Positions 21,434 through 31,663 are shown, counted from the first letter of the stretch. The stretch: DNA of 64,000 nt from Alteromonadaceae bacterium (GCA_013373625.1 JABXHM010000039.1:22516-86515); one strand, 5' to 3'. Program-made: numbers and translations. The notes: generated by a model not told the origin, from the letters alone.

Positions 21434-21972
21434 GCCGCCCTCAAGGTCACTTCAATATGATAGGTATGCGGCTTATCTGTTGCCGTTACAATATGTTTGG
21501 CATGTTCACCAAAATGGAGTGCAGCGCCATCAATAAGCCCTTCAGCTAATGCGTATAGATCATGCAGGGAATGGTATTCGAGTAAAATTGATTCATTCGT
21601 TTTATTGAGCACTGAAAACGATGGCAAGTCAGCATCCGGATACAGCTTGCGCACCTGCACATGAATATCATCGTCCAGGCTCACCAGCACATCGAGCACC
21701 GAACTGCGATTTGCCATCATTTCGGCGTGGTTACTCACCAAAACGTTAAACAGGTAGACGCCGTAGTCATATAACAATTCATCGAGGGATTTATCGGTTT
21801 TCTCAACCAGCACAGCTAAGATTTTCTCCAGCTCGCTAAACGGATAATAACCCACTGCTGTGTAGGCACCATCATTGACTAGATTAGCCTCATTAAGCAC
21901 GTCATCAGCAAATTCCGGTGATACTTTTTCCTCCAGCATTTCTACCAAGGACGTAAATACGATTCCCAGCAC
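21430..21972 (-). CDS. hnoX: H-NOX heme nitric-oxide-binding sensor
   Basis: Cytosolic heme sensor for NO, expected to control the downstream GGDEF-EAL enzyme. The GTG at 21972 is preceded by GGAGA and gives the classic start MLGIVFTSLVEMLEEKVSPEF and 180 residues; an upstream ATG at 22035 would add 21 non-homologous residues. The proximal heme ligand is His104 (DIHVQV). The usually invariant YxSxR motif is YHSLH (Tyr133, Ser135, His137): Arg is replaced by His. LPSF and GLIDGAALHF regions are conserved. Its stop overlaps the next start by 4 nt. Confidence 0.93.
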   Translation of the reverse strand: MLGIVFTSLVEMLEEKVSPEFADDVLNEANLVNDGAYTAVGYYPFSELEKILAVLVEKTDKSLDELLYDYGVYLFNVLVSNHAEMMANRSSVLDVLVSLDDDIHVQVRKLYPDADLPSFSVLNKTNESILLEYHSLHDLYALAEGLIDGAALHFGEHAKHIVTATDKPHTYHIEVTLRAA

Positions 21973-22121
21973 GTCATCTTCTCCGAATACACGACTCAAA
22001 CACGTTGCAATAGTAAGTGTAGAAGAGTCGGTCAAAAGGTCACGAAAAAAGCCGAGATTAAAGACAGAATGGGTTGCAGACCGTAGTTCGGGAGAACAGA
22101 GTAGCGAACCTGCCTGTCAGG

Positions 22122-22163
22122 TAATAAAGAAAAAAGCCGTTATTGCGCTGTGCAATAACGGCT
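22122..22163 (-). terminator. Intrinsic terminator of parC
   Basis: A perfect 12-bp stem, AGCCGTTATTGC (22135-22146) and GCAATAACGGCT (22152-22163), has a 5-nt loop. On the minus strand it is followed by a T-rich tract complementary to 22122-22134. It lies 54 bp after the parC stop and insulates parC from the H-NOX gene. Confidence 0.9.
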
Positions 22164-22216
22164 TGTTGAGAGAAATAATCAGTTATAATAGCGTTAAATT
22201 ATCGCAGTCTCTCAAT

Positions 22217-24478
22217 TCAGTCAGGTGACTGCTCTACCTCGATGCTATCAACTCGCTGTAATCCGCGTGGTAACTTATTACCTCTGCGTCCGCGTTCGCC
22301 CTGATAATGCGCAAGGTCATCGGCCGACAAGGTCATACTGCGTTTACCAGCAGTAATTTTCACCGCCGCGCCTTCAGGTACCACGGTCAGTACTTTAAGG
22401 TACTCCTCGTGAATCTGGGCTTTTGCCGACGGAATACTGATCAATTTATTGCCCTTCCCTTTACCTAAACTCGGTAAGTCTCGCAAAGGGAACAATAGCA
22501 TACGTCCTTCGTTAGAAATCGCCATGCACCAATCAGTATCAAGGTTAGCCACCGGTTGCGGTGCAATTACTTTCGCACCGGTCGGTAAGTTTACATAGGC
22601 TTTACCCGCCTTGTTTTTACTAATCATATCGCTGAAGGTACCTACAAAGCCGTAGCCTGCATCGGACGCCATAAGATATTTGCCGTCATCCGACCCCATT
22701 ACTACATGGGCAAACTGTTCCCCTGACACAACACTGAAACGTCCGGTTAACGGCTCTCCCTGACTTCTGGCTGAAGGCAATCCGTGGGCATCACAGGAGA
22801 ACGCCCGCCCCGACGTATCGAGAAACACGACCGGCTGGTTACTCCGCCCTGTCGCACTTGCCAGGTAACTATCACCGGCTTTGTAACTCAGTGCTTCTGG
22901 GTCTATGTCATGTCCCTTGGCGCAGCGCGCCCAACCTTTTTCAGAAATAACAACCGTTACTGGCTCGCTGGGCACCAATTCTTTTTCACTGAGTGCTTTG
23001 GCTTCGGCACGTTGCACAATAGGCGAACGGCGGTCGTCGCCATACGTTTCAGCGTCTTGCAGAATTTCTTTTTTGATCAGGGTTTTTAAACGGCGATCTG
23101 AACCCAGTAACTGCTGCAAATGATCGCGCTCTTTGGCGAGCTCATCCTGCTCGCCGCGAATTTTCATTTCTTCCAGTTTAGCCAGGTGTCGTAGCTTTAA
23201 TTCCAGAATGGCTTCGGCTTGCTTATCGCTCAAACTAAAGCGCCGCATTAACTCTGCTTTCGGCTCTTCGTTGTAACGAATAATTTCAATTACCTCGTCG
23301 ATATTCAAAAAGGCTATCATCAGGCCTTCTAAAATATGCAGGCGGGCAAGTACTTTATCTAAACGGTATTGTAATCGACGCGTTACCGTATTCTTTCTGA
23401 ACACCAGCCATTCAGATAAAATAGTCCGTAAATCTTTTACCTTTGGACGGCCGTCCAGGCCAATCATATTGAGATTGACGCGGTAACTTTTTTCTAAATC
23501 AGTGGTAGCAAATAAATGCTGCATTAACTGTTCTGTATCGACCCGGTTAGAACGTGGTACCACTACCAGTCTGGTTGGGTTCTCGTGATCAGACTCGTCG
23601 CGTAAATCACTCACCATGGGTAATTTTTTGGCCTGCATCTGACCGGCTATTTGCTCAAGAATTTTGGCACCAGAGGATTGATGAGGCAGCGCAGTAATGA
23701 CCACATCACCACTTTCTTCATGGTATTTGGCACGCATCTTAATGCTGCCGCGGCCGGTTTCGTAGAGCTTTTGAATATCCTGCCGCGGTGTAATGATTTC
23801 AGCATCGGTCGGGTAATCAGGTCCCTGAATATCTTCGAGCAGATCCTGTAATTCCGCTTTGCTGTTATCCAGTAACCGGGCACAGGCATTGGCCACTTCA
23901 CGCACATTGTGCGGCGGAATATCGGTGGCCATCCCCACTGCGATTCCGGTTACGCCATTGAGTAATATATGCGGCAAACGAGCCGGTAAAACCAGTGGCT
24001 CTTTAAGCGTACCGTCAAAGTTTGGAATCCAGTCGGCAGTCCCCTGACCGAGCTCTGCGAGTAATACTTCGCTAAATTTTGACAGCCGGGCTTCCGTATA
24101 TCGCATCGCCGCAAACGATTTAGGATCATCCGGCGCGCCCCAGTTGCCCTGTCCGTCAACCAATGGATAACGGTACGAAAACGGTTGTGCCATCAACACC
24201 ATCGCTTCGTAACAAGCGGAGTCGCCGTGGGGATGAAACTTACCTAACACATCCCCCACCGTCCGGGCTGACTTTTTATACTTTGCCGTGGCACTGAGGC
24301 CAAGATCTGACATGGCATAGATAATTCGGCGTTGTACTGGCTTGAGACCGTCACCAATGTTTGGTAACGCCCGATCCATAATGACGTACATGGAATAATT
24401 CAAATACGCGTCTTCGGTAAATCGCCGAATCGGAAGCTGTTCAACACCGTCTTGGTTAATGGTTATTTCATCGCTCAT
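22217..24478 (-). CDS. parC: DNA topoisomerase IV subunit A
   Basis: The 753-residue breakage-reunion subunit that decatenates daughter chromosomes with ParE (not in this window). It has the winged-helix region with [20 protein letters not shown], the catalytic Tyr in [11 protein letters not shown] and a C-terminal beta-propeller. The residues equivalent to E. coli Ser80 and Glu84 are unchanged, so no classic quinolone-resistance substitution is seen. It has its own terminator and is not in an operon with its neighbours. Confidence 0.97.
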   Translation of the reverse strand: MSDEITINQDGVEQLPIRRFTEDAYLNYSMYVIMDRALPNIGDGLKPVQRRIIYAMSDLGLSATAKYKKSARTVGDVLGKFHPHGDSACYEAMVLMAQPFSYRYPLVDGQGNWGAPDDPKSFAAMRYTEARLSKFSEVLLAELGQGTADWIPNFDGTLKEPLVLPARLPHILLNGVTGIAVGMATDIPPHNVREVANACARLLDNSKAELQDLLEDIQGPDYPTDAEIITPRQDIQKLYETGRGSIKMRAKYHEESGDVVITALPHQSSGAKILEQIAGQMQAKKLPMVSDLRDESDHENPTRLVVVPRSNRVDTEQLMQHLFATTDLEKSYRVNLNMIGLDGRPKVKDLRTILSEWLVFRKNTVTRRLQYRLDKVLARLHILEGLMIAFLNIDEVIEIIRYNEEPKAELMRRFSLSDKQAEAILELKLRHLAKLEEMKIRGEQDELAKERDHLQQLLGSDRRLKTLIKKEILQDAETYGDDRRSPIVQRAEAKALSEKELVPSEPVTVVISEKGWARCAKGHDIDPEALSYKAGDSYLASATGRSNQPVVFLDTSGRAFSCDAHGLPSARSQGEPLTGRFSVVSGEQFAHVVMGSDDGKYLMASDAGYGFVGTFSDMISKNKAGKAYVNLPTGAKVIAPQPVANLDTDWCMAISNEGRMLLFPLRDLPSLGKGKGNKLISIPSAKAQIHEEYLKVLTVVPEGAAVKITAGKRSMTLSADDLAHYQGERGRRGNKLPRGLQRVDSIEVEQSPD

Positions 24479-24718
24479 GAGTTCTGCTTTATTCTCGTTT
24501 TATTATTAACGCACAAGGCCCGTGTTACGGTAGCCTGGTGATGACACGCTCAACATGGCCAATCCCATTGTGAGTTAAAGTGTCACTAAGCGCAATAGAG
24601 GATGTTGTTACGCCCCGGGTAACACAAACCTTCTTCAATCAAGCTTTTGCAGACAACCCAAAGTTAGGGTTAAATAGACCCGTCAGTAAACGCAGCGCAG
24701 TTGGGGCTAAATAATAAT

Positions 24719-27700
24719 ATGGTCAAATTCCCATACAGATGGTGGTTAGTGTTGCTCGCTATAGTGGCAATGCCATTACGAGCAGACGTTCATCTATATG
24801 GTGGCGAGCAAACCCAGCTACTGGCCGATAGCTTTGCTATCCAGTTTGAAACAGATTCGCCCTACACCATTTCGGATGTGTTAAATCGACGTCACGAATT
24901 TACTTATCAGGCTGATAATAATCCTAATTACGGGTTTACCAATAAAGGCCTTTGGCTGCATGCTAATTTATCGAATGTGTCTAACAATACCAATTGGGTC
25001 TTTTCCCTCAACTTTAGTCAGCTTGATAAGGTGGATTTTTATTTAGTTATCGATGACCAGGTAGTCGCACAAAGCCATCAGGGTAAACTTCAAAGTGAAC
25101 AACTCTACCGTGTTCCCACATTTGAAACAGAAATACCGGTAGGCCAGGAAGCCGAGCTGCTGCTCAGAATACAGAGCGACTCATCCAGCCTCATCGCCCC
25201 TATTTATGTCATGTCAGAAAAGTCTGAAGTCCGTATTAGCCAAATTGACAATTTGATATGGGGGTTATTCTATGGCGGCTTATTTATTCTGGCAGTATAC
25301 AATCTGGTACTTTACCTCGGCTCACGTGAGCAAAGTTTAATTGCTTATGTCACGTATATCATCACAGTATTGATCTGGCAGTTTGTGTGGGGCGGTCATA
25401 TCGACTTCTTCTTTGCCGATACCCTGTCACCGCTCATTTCCCCGTATACGTCACTGATTTTCGCATTCATCGGGATCAGTTCGGGCATATTTTCGGTCAT
25501 TTTTTTAGAAACACGCCAAAATGCCCCCTCCATGCATCCTGTCGTCATTGGGTTTTTGTGGCTACAAGGGCTATCTGGCTTCACCACTATTATTGATGTC
25601 CTGCCGCCAGCCTGGGAACATAATCTGATTTACGGTATCGGTATGTTATCTATTTGCAGTTATATTGTTGCCGGTTTCGAAGCTTACTTTAAACGCTACA
25701 GACCCGCCCGCTACTTTATTTTTGCCTGGGGTATCCTCGCTACCGGCGCTATTGTGGGCATGCTCAGCCTCGTTGGCGTGGTGCCATCCAACATGTTTAC
25801 CACCTACTGCTTTCAAGCCGCGGTGTTTTGCGAAGCGGGGCTGTTTTCCATTGCTCTGATGGAAAAAAGCCGCAGCCAGTTGGAAAACGAAGTATCAGAG
25901 GCAACCAACGAGCTGCGGCATAATATGGAGTTAATTGAAGAACAGAATGCCCGTCTGGACATCGCCCGAAAAGATGCCATAAACGCCAGTAACGTGAAGT
26001 CACAGTTTCTGGCCAACATGAGTCACGAAATTCGTACGCCCCTCAATGCCATACTGGGCTTCAGTAAAGAATTAACTAACATCACGCTGCCCGTCGATAA
26101 AATGGAGCAAGTGGGTATTATTAATACTGCCGCCGACAACCTGCTGACGATTGTTAACGATGTTCTGGATTTTTCTAAAATTGAAGCCGGTAAGCTGCAA
26201 ATAAACAACCAGCCATTTTCACCTAACTCGTTGCTCGAAGAAATGGTAACGATTATGTCTAAATCAGCGCATATGAAAGGGCTGGAATTTGTCTACGAAT
26301 TGGCCCCGTTGCCGGAAAAACTTATCGGCGATGTATTCCGCATTCGGCAAATTCTAAACAACCTGCTTAGTAATGCACTTAAATTTACCTCTTCGGGTTA
26401 CGTCAAACTGGCTGTTCGGGGCAAGTCACTGCAACACGGTATTCATGAACTTGAAATCGTTATAGAAGACACCGGGATCGGCATAAGCCGTAAAGATAAA
26501 AACAAGTTGTTCAGCGCATTTTCACAACTCGATGACGCCTTAAACCGTAGTTATCAGGGAACGGGTCTTGGCTTGGTCATATGTCAGGAGTTAGTCAAAC
26601 TTATGCGCGGTCACCTGAATCTAAAAAGTAACCCTGGTCAGGGCAGTGTCTTCACCGTTACTTTGCGTACTAATCAATTGAGTCAGCGTTACTCGCTGTC
26701 GCCAGTACCTGAATGGAAAAACAAGAAAGTTGTAATTTTCGACCCGCATCCATTCAGTCGAAATGCCAGCGCACAAATGATGATTGGCCTGGGTGCAGCA
26801 GTACACAGTATTGAGTCAGTTGAGTATTTAGAATCCCTCGATGGGCAATTCGATTACTTGTTCGCAACGTTACCTACCTATAAAAGAGCCCAACGCAGAC
26901 ATTTCCTTGAGAGCCTGAGTAAGTTTAACGCCGACAAGCGTGTGCTGTGGTATTCCGGAGACGAACCCTTTAATGAGCACCCTGACTATATCGAAGACTT
27001 TACGGCGCAAATCAGGATGCCTTTAACCCTGTCTAAGCTGGATGGCCTTTTACATGGCAATATGCTGGAAAAAACCTCACCGCTGCAAGGAAAACTCAAT
27101 GCCTTACCCAAGGCGCGGATTCTGGCCGTCGATGATATGGACATGAATTTAAAGCTACTGGACACCTGGTTGGCTGACTCCCCGGTGAAGCTTACTCTTT
27201 CCAATAGTGGTCAGGACTCCATTGACCGTTGCAAAAGAGAAGAATTCGATCTTATTCTCATGGATGTTCAGATGCCCGGCATGGATGGTCTCCAGGCGAC
27301 CCGGCAAATACGTAAAACGCCGCTCAATGCCGGCACACCGATCATTGCTGTAACGGCGCACGCATTTAAAGAAGAACAGGAGCGGCTTCTGTCTTCCGGT
27401 ATGGAAGATTACTTACCTAAACCCATCGACTTCGCAACATTGCTTAATATGATCACACGTTGGTGTCAGGGTATTGAGCATACCGCCATGGCCCTGCCCA
27501 CACTGGATTGGCAGTTAGCATTAAAACGCGCCAACCAAAATCGCGATCTGGCTATCGAATTGCTCCGGGACTTTATACAGCACTTGCCAAACGCATCCGA
27601 AATTATTCGTGATGAATGGAATAACCGCAATTTCCAGGGGGTTCAGGATGAAATACACAAACTTCATGGTGCCTGTTGTTATACCGGTGTTCCCAGGCTT

Positions 27701-27847
27701 CAAGCCTTGGCAGACGAAATGGAGTCTGCGCTCAAACGTAACAGGCATCACGACGTGTCGGAGCTAATGCCCACTATCATTCTCGAAGGCGAAATTGTTG
27801 TCGCACAGGCAAATAAGTTTCTGCAGGACAACACCGGTAACAACTGA
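24719..27847 (+). CDS. 7TM-DISM hybrid histidine kinase, BarA/GacS type
   Basis: Inner-membrane hybrid sensor kinase of about 1042 residues: signal sequence (1-22), periplasmic DISMED2-like domain (about 28-165), 7TM-DISM block (about 180-385), coiled coil, HisKA with phospho-acceptor His436 in SHEIRTPLNAI, HATPase (GTGLGLVICQELVKL), a degenerate receiver (about 670-785), a true receiver (acidic pair at 805-806, phospho-Asp849 in LMDVQMPGMDG) and a C-terminal Hpt with His980 (HKLHGAC). The kinase-pseudoreceiver-receiver-Hpt order is that of BarA; the input domain is LadS-like. An in-frame TTG at 24701 is an alternative start. Confidence 0.88.
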   Translation: MVKFPYRWWLVLLAIVAMPLRADVHLYGGEQTQLLADSFAIQFETDSPYTISDVLNRRHEFTYQADNNPNYGFTNKGLWLHANLSNVSNNTNWVFSLNFSQLDKVDFYLVIDDQVVAQSHQGKLQSEQLYRVPTFETEIPVGQEAELLLRIQSDSSSLIAPIYVMSEKSEVRISQIDNLIWGLFYGGLFILAVYNLVLYLGSREQSLIAYVTYIITVLIWQFVWGGHIDFFFADTLSPLISPYTSLIFAFIGISSGIFSVIFLETRQNAPSMHPVVIGFLWLQGLSGFTTIIDVLPPAWEHNLIYGIGMLSICSYIVAGFEAYFKRYRPARYFIFAWGILATGAIVGMLSLVGVVPSNMFTTYCFQAAVFCEAGLFSIALMEKSRSQLENEVSEATNELRHNMELIEEQNARLDIARKDAINASNVKSQFLANMSHEIRTPLNAILGFSKELTNITLPVDKMEQVGIINTAADNLLTIVNDVLDFSKIEAGKLQINNQPFSPNSLLEEMVTIMSKSAHMKGLEFVYELAPLPEKLIGDVFRIRQILNNLLSNALKFTSSGYVKLAVRGKSLQHGIHELEIVIEDTGIGISRKDKNKLFSAFSQLDDALNRSYQGTGLGLVICQELVKLMRGHLNLKSNPGQGSVFTVTLRTNQLSQRYSLSPVPEWKNKKVVIFDPHPFSRNASAQMMIGLGAAVHSIESVEYLESLDGQFDYLFATLPTYKRAQRRHFLESLSKFNADKRVLWYSGDEPFNEHPDYIEDFTAQIRMPLTLSKLDGLLHGNMLEKTSPLQGKLNALPKARILAVDDMDMNLKLLDTWLADSPVKLTLSNSGQDSIDRCKREEFDLILMDVQMPGMDGLQATRQIRKTPLNAGTPIIAVTAHAFKEEQERLLSSGMEDYLPKPIDFATLLNMITRWCQGIEHTAMALPTLDWQLALKRANQNRDLAIELLRDFIQHLPNASEIIRDEWNNRNFQGVQDEIHKLHGACCYTGVPRLQALADEMESALKRNRHHDVSELMPTIILEGEIVVAQANKFLQDNTGNN

Positions 27848-27853
27848 ACAAGC

Positions 27854-28543
27854 TCAAACTGGCTCTCGTAACCTTGCGATCTGACAGTCGCGCAGTAGAC
27901 CAACAAATGCCTGAGGTTCACGGTCCAGCTCACTGGCAGCAATAAATACATCATAGCCCAACGCATCTCTGACTGCCGTCATGCGGTTGGCTAAAATGGC
28001 TTTAATGCCGGTGAGCATTTGGCCGTTTTCCAGCTTAAACGGTTTATCTTCGAATAAACTACTGCTGTAACACCCGCCACTGCTACAGTCCTTATTTTGG
28101 CTGTGTATCAGCAATGGACGTTGCTCCATTATTATGTGTGAGGCAAGCCTTGGGGATATGGTCAGTAAAAACTCATCATAGCGCTTGAGCTTAAATCCAA
28201 CCAGTTCCAACGTATTCATTTCCAGCCCGCGGCTCACTCTGGGACAGTCGATACGTTGAATATCGTCCCAGCTCAGGCGCCACTGGCCACAGCGATGCTG
28301 ATAACTCACGGTATCACGACTGATCAACAAACTGTGCTCGGGCTCACGAATTTTAAACCAGCCAACAAGCATGGTTACTATGGCGCCGCTGATTGCAAAA
28401 ATAACCGGCAAAAATAACCACTTCGGCGCGATAGCCAGTGCTATAGACGCCAAAAATAGTACCACAACGCCAATCAACAGCGTCGTTAGACCGTTACGCT
28501 TGGCGGTTGATTTAATCAGAATGTTGTCATTGCTGGAAGACAT
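27854..28543 (-). CDS. DUF2982 membrane protein
   Basis: About 229 residues. Two adjacent transmembrane helices (about 19-36 and 41-60) are followed by a soluble domain with a PH-like beta pattern (SWDDIQRIDCPRVSRGLEMNTLELVGFKLKRYDE, split by turns) and a Cys-rich patch KDCSSGGCYSSS. This is the DUF2982 family, found mainly in Alteromonadales, with unknown function. The ATG at 28543 overlaps the end of a small upstream ORF by 17 nt. It is convergent with the hybrid kinase gene. Confidence 0.75.
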   Translation of the reverse strand: MSSSNDNILIKSTAKRNGLTTLLIGVVVLFLASIALAIAPKWLFLPVIFAISGAIVTMLVGWFKIREPEHSLLISRDTVSYQHRCGQWRLSWDDIQRIDCPRVSRGLEMNTLELVGFKLKRYDEFLLTISPRLASHIIMEQRPLLIHSQNKDCSSGGCYSSSLFEDKPFKLENGQMLTGIKAILANRMTAVRDALGYDVFIAASELDREPQAFVGLLRDCQIARLREPV

Positions 28544-28700
28544 AAAAATACACCACAAACATTAAAATTGCCCATATCACGTAGAGCCGCATACGACGAC
28601 AAACCGGACAGGACGTTGACCACCAGGACCGGTTAGTACTCTTTTGCTCTGATGACTTCGACGGCTTGTTAGCACGGTCCGGTCCCACACGCTTTCCCAT
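28527..28700 (-). CDS. Small CPxC membrane protein overlapping DUF2982
   Basis: A 57-residue ORF starting MGKRVGPDRANKPSK. It has a basic, Ser-rich N-terminal half, a CPVCRRM motif near residue 31, then one C-terminal transmembrane helix (LYVIWAILMFVVYFYVF). It overlaps the DUF2982 start by 17 nt in another frame, which suggests translational coupling. No family is recognised. The ordered charge/Cys/helix layout makes it more likely real than random, but evidence is limited. Confidence 0.45.
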   Translation of the reverse strand: MGKRVGPDRANKPSKSSEQKSTNRSWWSTSCPVCRRMRLYVIWAILMFVVYFYVFQQ

Positions 28701-29008
28701 TGCAACTGATACTTAAACGAATTGATATGCCAAATAGTTTATCACGGTCGCTTTTAATACCAACAATTCGAATTCGCAGTGCCAGTGAAACAGACCAGAG
28801 CGGCTTTTCTGTCACTACATTGGCACACACAGGTATTCCGGTAAGAGCAGTCGAGCGACCAGTACAAATTTGCAGCGCAACACAGTTGCTGGCACGCCAC
28901 TCATGGGTAGATGAAATCAGTAAAGTAATATGGCAAGATCATTGGCAATAATGCTGGCACGGGCTATCATCCATCCCATCGAAATTCCATACGGCGGTGG
29001 GGTATTTT

Positions 29009-29017
29009 TGCTACACT
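29009..29017 (+). promoter_or_regulatory. Putative extended -10 promoter of pyrB
   Basis: TGCTACACT, an extended -10 pattern (TGnTAnnnT), lies 32 bp before the pyrB ATG, with no good -35 hexamer upstream. Transcription would start near 29024, leaving a very short leader with no room for an attenuator. Confidence 0.4.
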
Positions 29018-29049
29018 AGCCGCACGTTAACAAGGTCTGCGCTTAATCT

Positions 29050-30060
29050 ATGTCTAGTTTCACCGGGAATCATATCCTCTCTGTTAGTCAATTTGACCGC
29101 GACGCTATCGATTTGGTTTTTAGTGTTGCTGAATGCATGGAGCCTTACGCTAAACGCCAAAAAAGAACCACTGTTCTTGATGGTGCCATACTAGGTAATT
29201 TGTTTTTCGAGCCCAGTACCCGAACCCGGGTAAGCTTTGGCACTGCCTTTAACTTGCTGGGTGGTGAAGTGAGAGAAACAACCGGCATGGCCAATTCAGC
29301 CTTAGCCAAAGGCGAGTCTTTGTATGATACAGCACGCGTACTAAGCGGTTATTCGGACATCATCGCAATGCGCCATCCGGCTGCTGGCTCGGTGTCTGAG
29401 TTTGCAGAAGGAAGCCGTGTGCCTGTTATCAATGGCGGTGATGGCGCCAACGAGCACCCAACCCAGGCATTACTCGACCTATTCACTATTAAACGAGAGT
29501 TACAGTACAACCATAAATCTATTGATGGCTTACACATAGCGATGATCGGTGATCTACGCTACGGCAGAACAGTGCATTCGTTATCAAAGTTATTATGTTT
29601 ATTTAAGAATGTTCGTTTTACTTTGATATCGCCAACTGAACTGGCCATGCCGCAGTACATACTAGATACCATTGAAAACGCGGGGCACTCACTGCATGTG
29701 ACTGATCAGTTAGAAGGTAACATGGACGCCGATATCTGTTATCAAACCCGCATTCAGGAAGAGCGCTTTCCCTCACAGGAAGAAGCCAATAAATACCGCG
29801 GAAAGTTCCGCCTAAACCAATCCATTTACACACGTCATTTTCAGTCGAAAACTGTCATCATGCATCCGTTACCCAGGGATTCTCGTACGGAGGCTAACGA
29901 ACTCGACAACGACCTTAACCTTAATCCTAATCTGGCTATTTTCAGGCAAACCGATAACGGAGTACTGGTGCGTATGGCATTGTTTGCACTCACTCTCGGG
30001 GTAGAAAACCTGGTCAGCCAGTACGAAAAAGACGTTATTTGGTACAGCAATAAGAGCTAA
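29050..30060 (+). CDS. pyrB: Aspartate carbamoyltransferase catalytic subunit
   Basis: Catalyses carbamoyl phosphate plus aspartate to N-carbamoylaspartate, the first committed step of pyrimidine synthesis. It has 336 residues with the carbamoyl-phosphate loop FEPSTRTRVSF, GDLRYGRTVHSL and the HPLPR motif. It is about 25 residues longer than E. coli PyrB and no pyrI follows, so it may not use the E. coli-type regulatory subunit. hemL begins 6 nt after its stop. Confidence 0.96.
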   Translation: MSSFTGNHILSVSQFDRDAIDLVFSVAECMEPYAKRQKRTTVLDGAILGNLFFEPSTRTRVSFGTAFNLLGGEVRETTGMANSALAKGESLYDTARVLSGYSDIIAMRHPAAGSVSEFAEGSRVPVINGGDGANEHPTQALLDLFTIKRELQYNHKSIDGLHIAMIGDLRYGRTVHSLSKLLCLFKNVRFTLISPTELAMPQYILDTIENAGHSLHVTDQLEGNMDADICYQTRIQEERFPSQEEANKYRGKFRLNQSIYTRHFQSKTVIMHPLPRDSRTEANELDNDLNLNPNLAIFRQTDNGVLVRMALFALTLGVENLVSQYEKDVIWYSNKS

Positions 30061-30066
30061 TACATT

Positions 30067-31347
30067 ATGCAACGATCAGAACAATTATTTGAACGTGCCC
30101 AGCGTTCTATTCCCGGCGGTGTTAATTCTCCGGTAAGAGCCTTTAAGGCCGTAGGTGGTACACCACGTTTTATTGCCAAAGCCGATGGTCCTTACATTTA
30201 CGATGTCGATGGCAAACAATATATCGATTACGTGCAATCCTGGGGACCAATGGTATTAGGCCATAACAATAGCCGTATTCGCGAAGCGGTTATCGAAGCG
30301 GCGGCATCGGGCTTAAGTTTTGGCGCGCCGACTGAAGCCGAAATCTTCATGGCAGAGAAAGTCCGTGAACTCGTTCCCTCCATGGAAATGGTTCGCATGG
30401 TTAACTCCGGTACTGAAGCGACCATGTCGGCGATTAGACTGGCCCGCGGCTACACGGGTAAAAATAAGCTGGTTAAGTTTGAAGGCTGCTACCACGGCCA
30501 TGCCGACTCCCTGCTTGTAAAAGCAGGTTCCGGCGCCCTCACTCTGGGCGTACCAAGCTCTCCTGGTGTGCCCGCGGATGTGGCAAAGCATACCCTAACA
30601 GTAGAATTCAATAACCTCGACAGCGTTAAACAGATCTTTACCGAATGCGGAGATGATATTGCCTGCATTATCGTTGAACCGGTAGCTGGCAATATGAACT
30701 GCATCCCACCGGTTGACAGTTTTCTGCAAGGTCTTCGCGATATTTGCGATAAGCATGGTGCCCTGTTAATTTTTGACGAAGTCATGACCGGTTTCCGCGT
30801 GAGCCGCGGTGGCGCACAAGAGCACTATGACATCACGCCAGATCTGACCTGCCTGGGCAAGGTGATTGGCGGTGGTATGCCGGTTGGGGCGTTTGGTGGT
30901 AAAAAGAAAGTGCTTACCCATATCGCACCGACAGGTCCGGTTTATCAGGCAGGTACATTGTCGGGCAACCCTATTGCAATGGCGGCCGGTTTAGCCGCGC
31001 TCGACCAGTTAGCCCAGCCCGGTTTGTATGACAGTATATTTGCCAGCACCAAAGCGCTGGTTGAAGGGTTTCAGGCGATTGCCGATGAGTTCAGTATTCC
31101 GTTTACCACTAACCATGCCGGCTCCATGTTTGGCTTGTTCTTTACCGATGTAGATAAGGTTGTTAATTATCAGCAGGCTATCAACTGTAATCAGGCGCAG
31201 TTTAAGCAGTTCTACCACGGCATGTTAGAAGAAGGGGTTTACCTTGCTCCCGCCTCCTACGAAGCCGGTTTTGTATCGAAACTGCATGACCAGGCAATCG
31301 TCGATGCGACATTAGATGCCGCCCGCAAGGTTTTCGCCAACCTTTAA
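30067..31347 (+). CDS. hemL: Glutamate-1-semialdehyde 2,1-aminomutase
   Basis: PLP enzyme forming 5-aminolevulinate, the heme precursor, from glutamate-1-semialdehyde (C5 pathway). It has 426 residues, with the start [36 protein letters not shown], the PLP-binding lysine in [18 protein letters not shown], and [14 protein letters not shown]. It is tightly linked to pyrB (6-nt gap) and probably shares its transcript. Confidence 0.97.
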   Translation: MQRSEQLFERAQRSIPGGVNSPVRAFKAVGGTPRFIAKADGPYIYDVDGKQYIDYVQSWGPMVLGHNNSRIREAVIEAAASGLSFGAPTEAEIFMAEKVRELVPSMEMVRMVNSGTEATMSAIRLARGYTGKNKLVKFEGCYHGHADSLLVKAGSGALTLGVPSSPGVPADVAKHTLTVEFNNLDSVKQIFTECGDDIACIIVEPVAGNMNCIPPVDSFLQGLRDICDKHGALLIFDEVMTGFRVSRGGAQEHYDITPDLTCLGKVIGGGMPVGAFGGKKKVLTHIAPTGPVYQAGTLSGNPIAMAAGLAALDQLAQPGLYDSIFASTKALVEGFQAIADEFSIPFTTNHAGSMFGLFFTDVDKVVNYQQAINCNQAQFKQFYHGMLEEGVYLAPASYEAGFVSKLHDQAIVDATLDAARKVFANL

Positions 31348-31420
31348 CGATGACAATGATGGGCAAGCCTAATCAGCTTGCTCATTTGCTTAAATCCGAG
31401 TAATTACCTTAGGTTTTTTT

Positions 31421-31633
31421 ATGAATATAGACACAACCTTGTTAGTACAGGTCATACTAGCAGGCATGATCATACTGACTTTTGTCGGCTATTACCTGGG
31501 CAAGAAGAAAAACGGCAAGCCATTGCTGACTGCGATATCGCTGGGCATATCTTTCATTATTCCCATCGTGGCATTAGTGTATTTGCTTGTTTTGCTGTTT
31601 AAGCCAAACTACCGGGAAACAGAGCCTTCCTGA
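31421..31633 (+). CDS. Small two-helix membrane protein
   Basis: A 70-residue ORF with two transmembrane helices (about 7-25 and 38-60) joined by a basic loop GKKKNGKPLL and ending in a short polar tail. It starts 73 bp after hemL. The ribosome binding site is poor (AGGTTTTTTT before the ATG). No family recognised, but the regular two-helix topology supports a real gene. Confidence 0.55.
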   Translation: MNIDTTLLVQVILAGMIILTFVGYYLGKKKNGKPLLTAISLGISFIIPIVALVYLLVLLFKPNYRETEPS

Positions 31634-31663
31634 GGCAACAAAAGCCGACAACCTTTGCTATTA

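Noticed and set aside
28727..28951. Plus-strand open frame of about 74 codons upstream of pyrB
   Set aside because: No recognisable motif, no ribosome binding site, atypical composition rich in Ser/Arg; it is probably part of the intergenic region.
31361..31386. GCAAGC/GCTTGC hairpin after hemL
   Set aside because: Short 6-8 bp stem without T-run; transcription may well continue into the small membrane gene at 31421.
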